A stretch of DNA of 5,147 bases from a bacterium. Lineage in GTDB: Bacteria > Oederibacteriota > PGYV01 > DSBP01. The notes under the pieces were generated by a model that did not search any database, was not told the DNA's origin, and was given only the letters and a program-made list of their open reading frames with translations. Positions 5,105-5,147 of this stretch are shown one piece after another. The translations under genes were made by a program, and so were the position numbers. How positions within the stretch are numbered: the stretch's first letter is position 1; each line of letters starts with the position of its first letter. The stretch covers positions 1-5,147 of the forward strand of contig DSBP01000011.1 of NCBI GenBank assembly GCA_011049465.1, in the 5' to 3' direction.

Positions 5105-5147
5105 ACATACTACGAAAATCGACAATCGAGAATTGACCGTCTTCACC

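Larger units (their letters stand above)
4787..5147. other. Right intergenic region: AT-rich flanks and a GC-rich structured island
   Basis: I see no protein gene in these 361 bases. From the operon outward there is an AT-rich leader (about 4833-4950), with a tandem CATGTTT pair (4845-4858) and GTTTCA/TGAAAC arms (4848-4853, 4864-4869). Next come a GC-rich island (about 4951-5090) with nested inverted repeats and a tandem repeat, and a second AT-rich stretch with a -10-like box. The minus-strand promoter of the riboflavin operon should lie here, but no convincing -35/-10 pair was found, and no FMN riboswitch is recognisable. Confidence 0.6.

Noticed and set aside
1..5147. CRISPR array, insertion sequence or phage genes
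   Set aside because: No regularly spaced repeats, no transposase or integrase, and no phage structural protein were found on either strand.

Overview
The window holds a riboflavin (vitamin B2) biosynthesis operon from a bacterium, read right to left on the minus strand. A small convergent regulator gene lies to its left, and structured non-coding DNA lies at both ends. The organism cannot be named from this sequence. The fused RibD and RibBA enzymes and strong Shine-Dalgarno sites show it is bacterial. The YaaR-family (DUF327) gene is known mostly from Firmicutes, Thermotogae, spirochaetes and several uncultivated lineages. Moderate GC and AT-rich, repeat-like spacers would suit an uncultivated candidate-phylum genome, but that is a guess.

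Layout. Positions 1-239: spacer with inverted repeats and, at its right end, an extended -10 promoter behind a 27-nt pyrimidine run. 240-575 (+): small XRE-type helix-turn-helix regulator. 576-605: 30-nt convergent gap without a clear terminator. 606-1823 (-): ribBA. 1846-2331 (-): YaaR-family protein. 2328-2936 (-): riboflavin synthase alpha chain. 2929-4029 (-): ribD. 4094-4783 (-): uridine-kinase-like P-loop kinase. 4787-5147: spacer with a GC-rich, highly structured island (about 4951-5090) between AT-rich flanks.

How the genes work together. RibBA makes both pathway precursors, one from GTP and one from ribulose 5-phosphate. RibD deaminates and reduces the GTP-derived intermediate, and RibE performs the last dismutation to riboflavin. 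Lumazine synthase (RibH), which joins the two branches, is not in the window although it often follows ribBA, so it must be elsewhere if the pathway is complete. ribD-ribE and ribE-yaaR overlap by 8 and 4 nt, and ribBA follows yaaR within 22 nt, so these four genes almost certainly share a transcript. The kinase sits 64 nt upstream of ribD and is probably part of it.

The least ordinary points are the YaaR-family gene translationally coupled inside the rib operon, the absence of both ribH and a recognisable FMN riboswitch, and the structured island at the right end, whose minus strand carries a tRNA-3'-end-like sequence inside a nested set of inverted repeats. None of these proves a new system. 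The island and the YaaR link are the two best leads.
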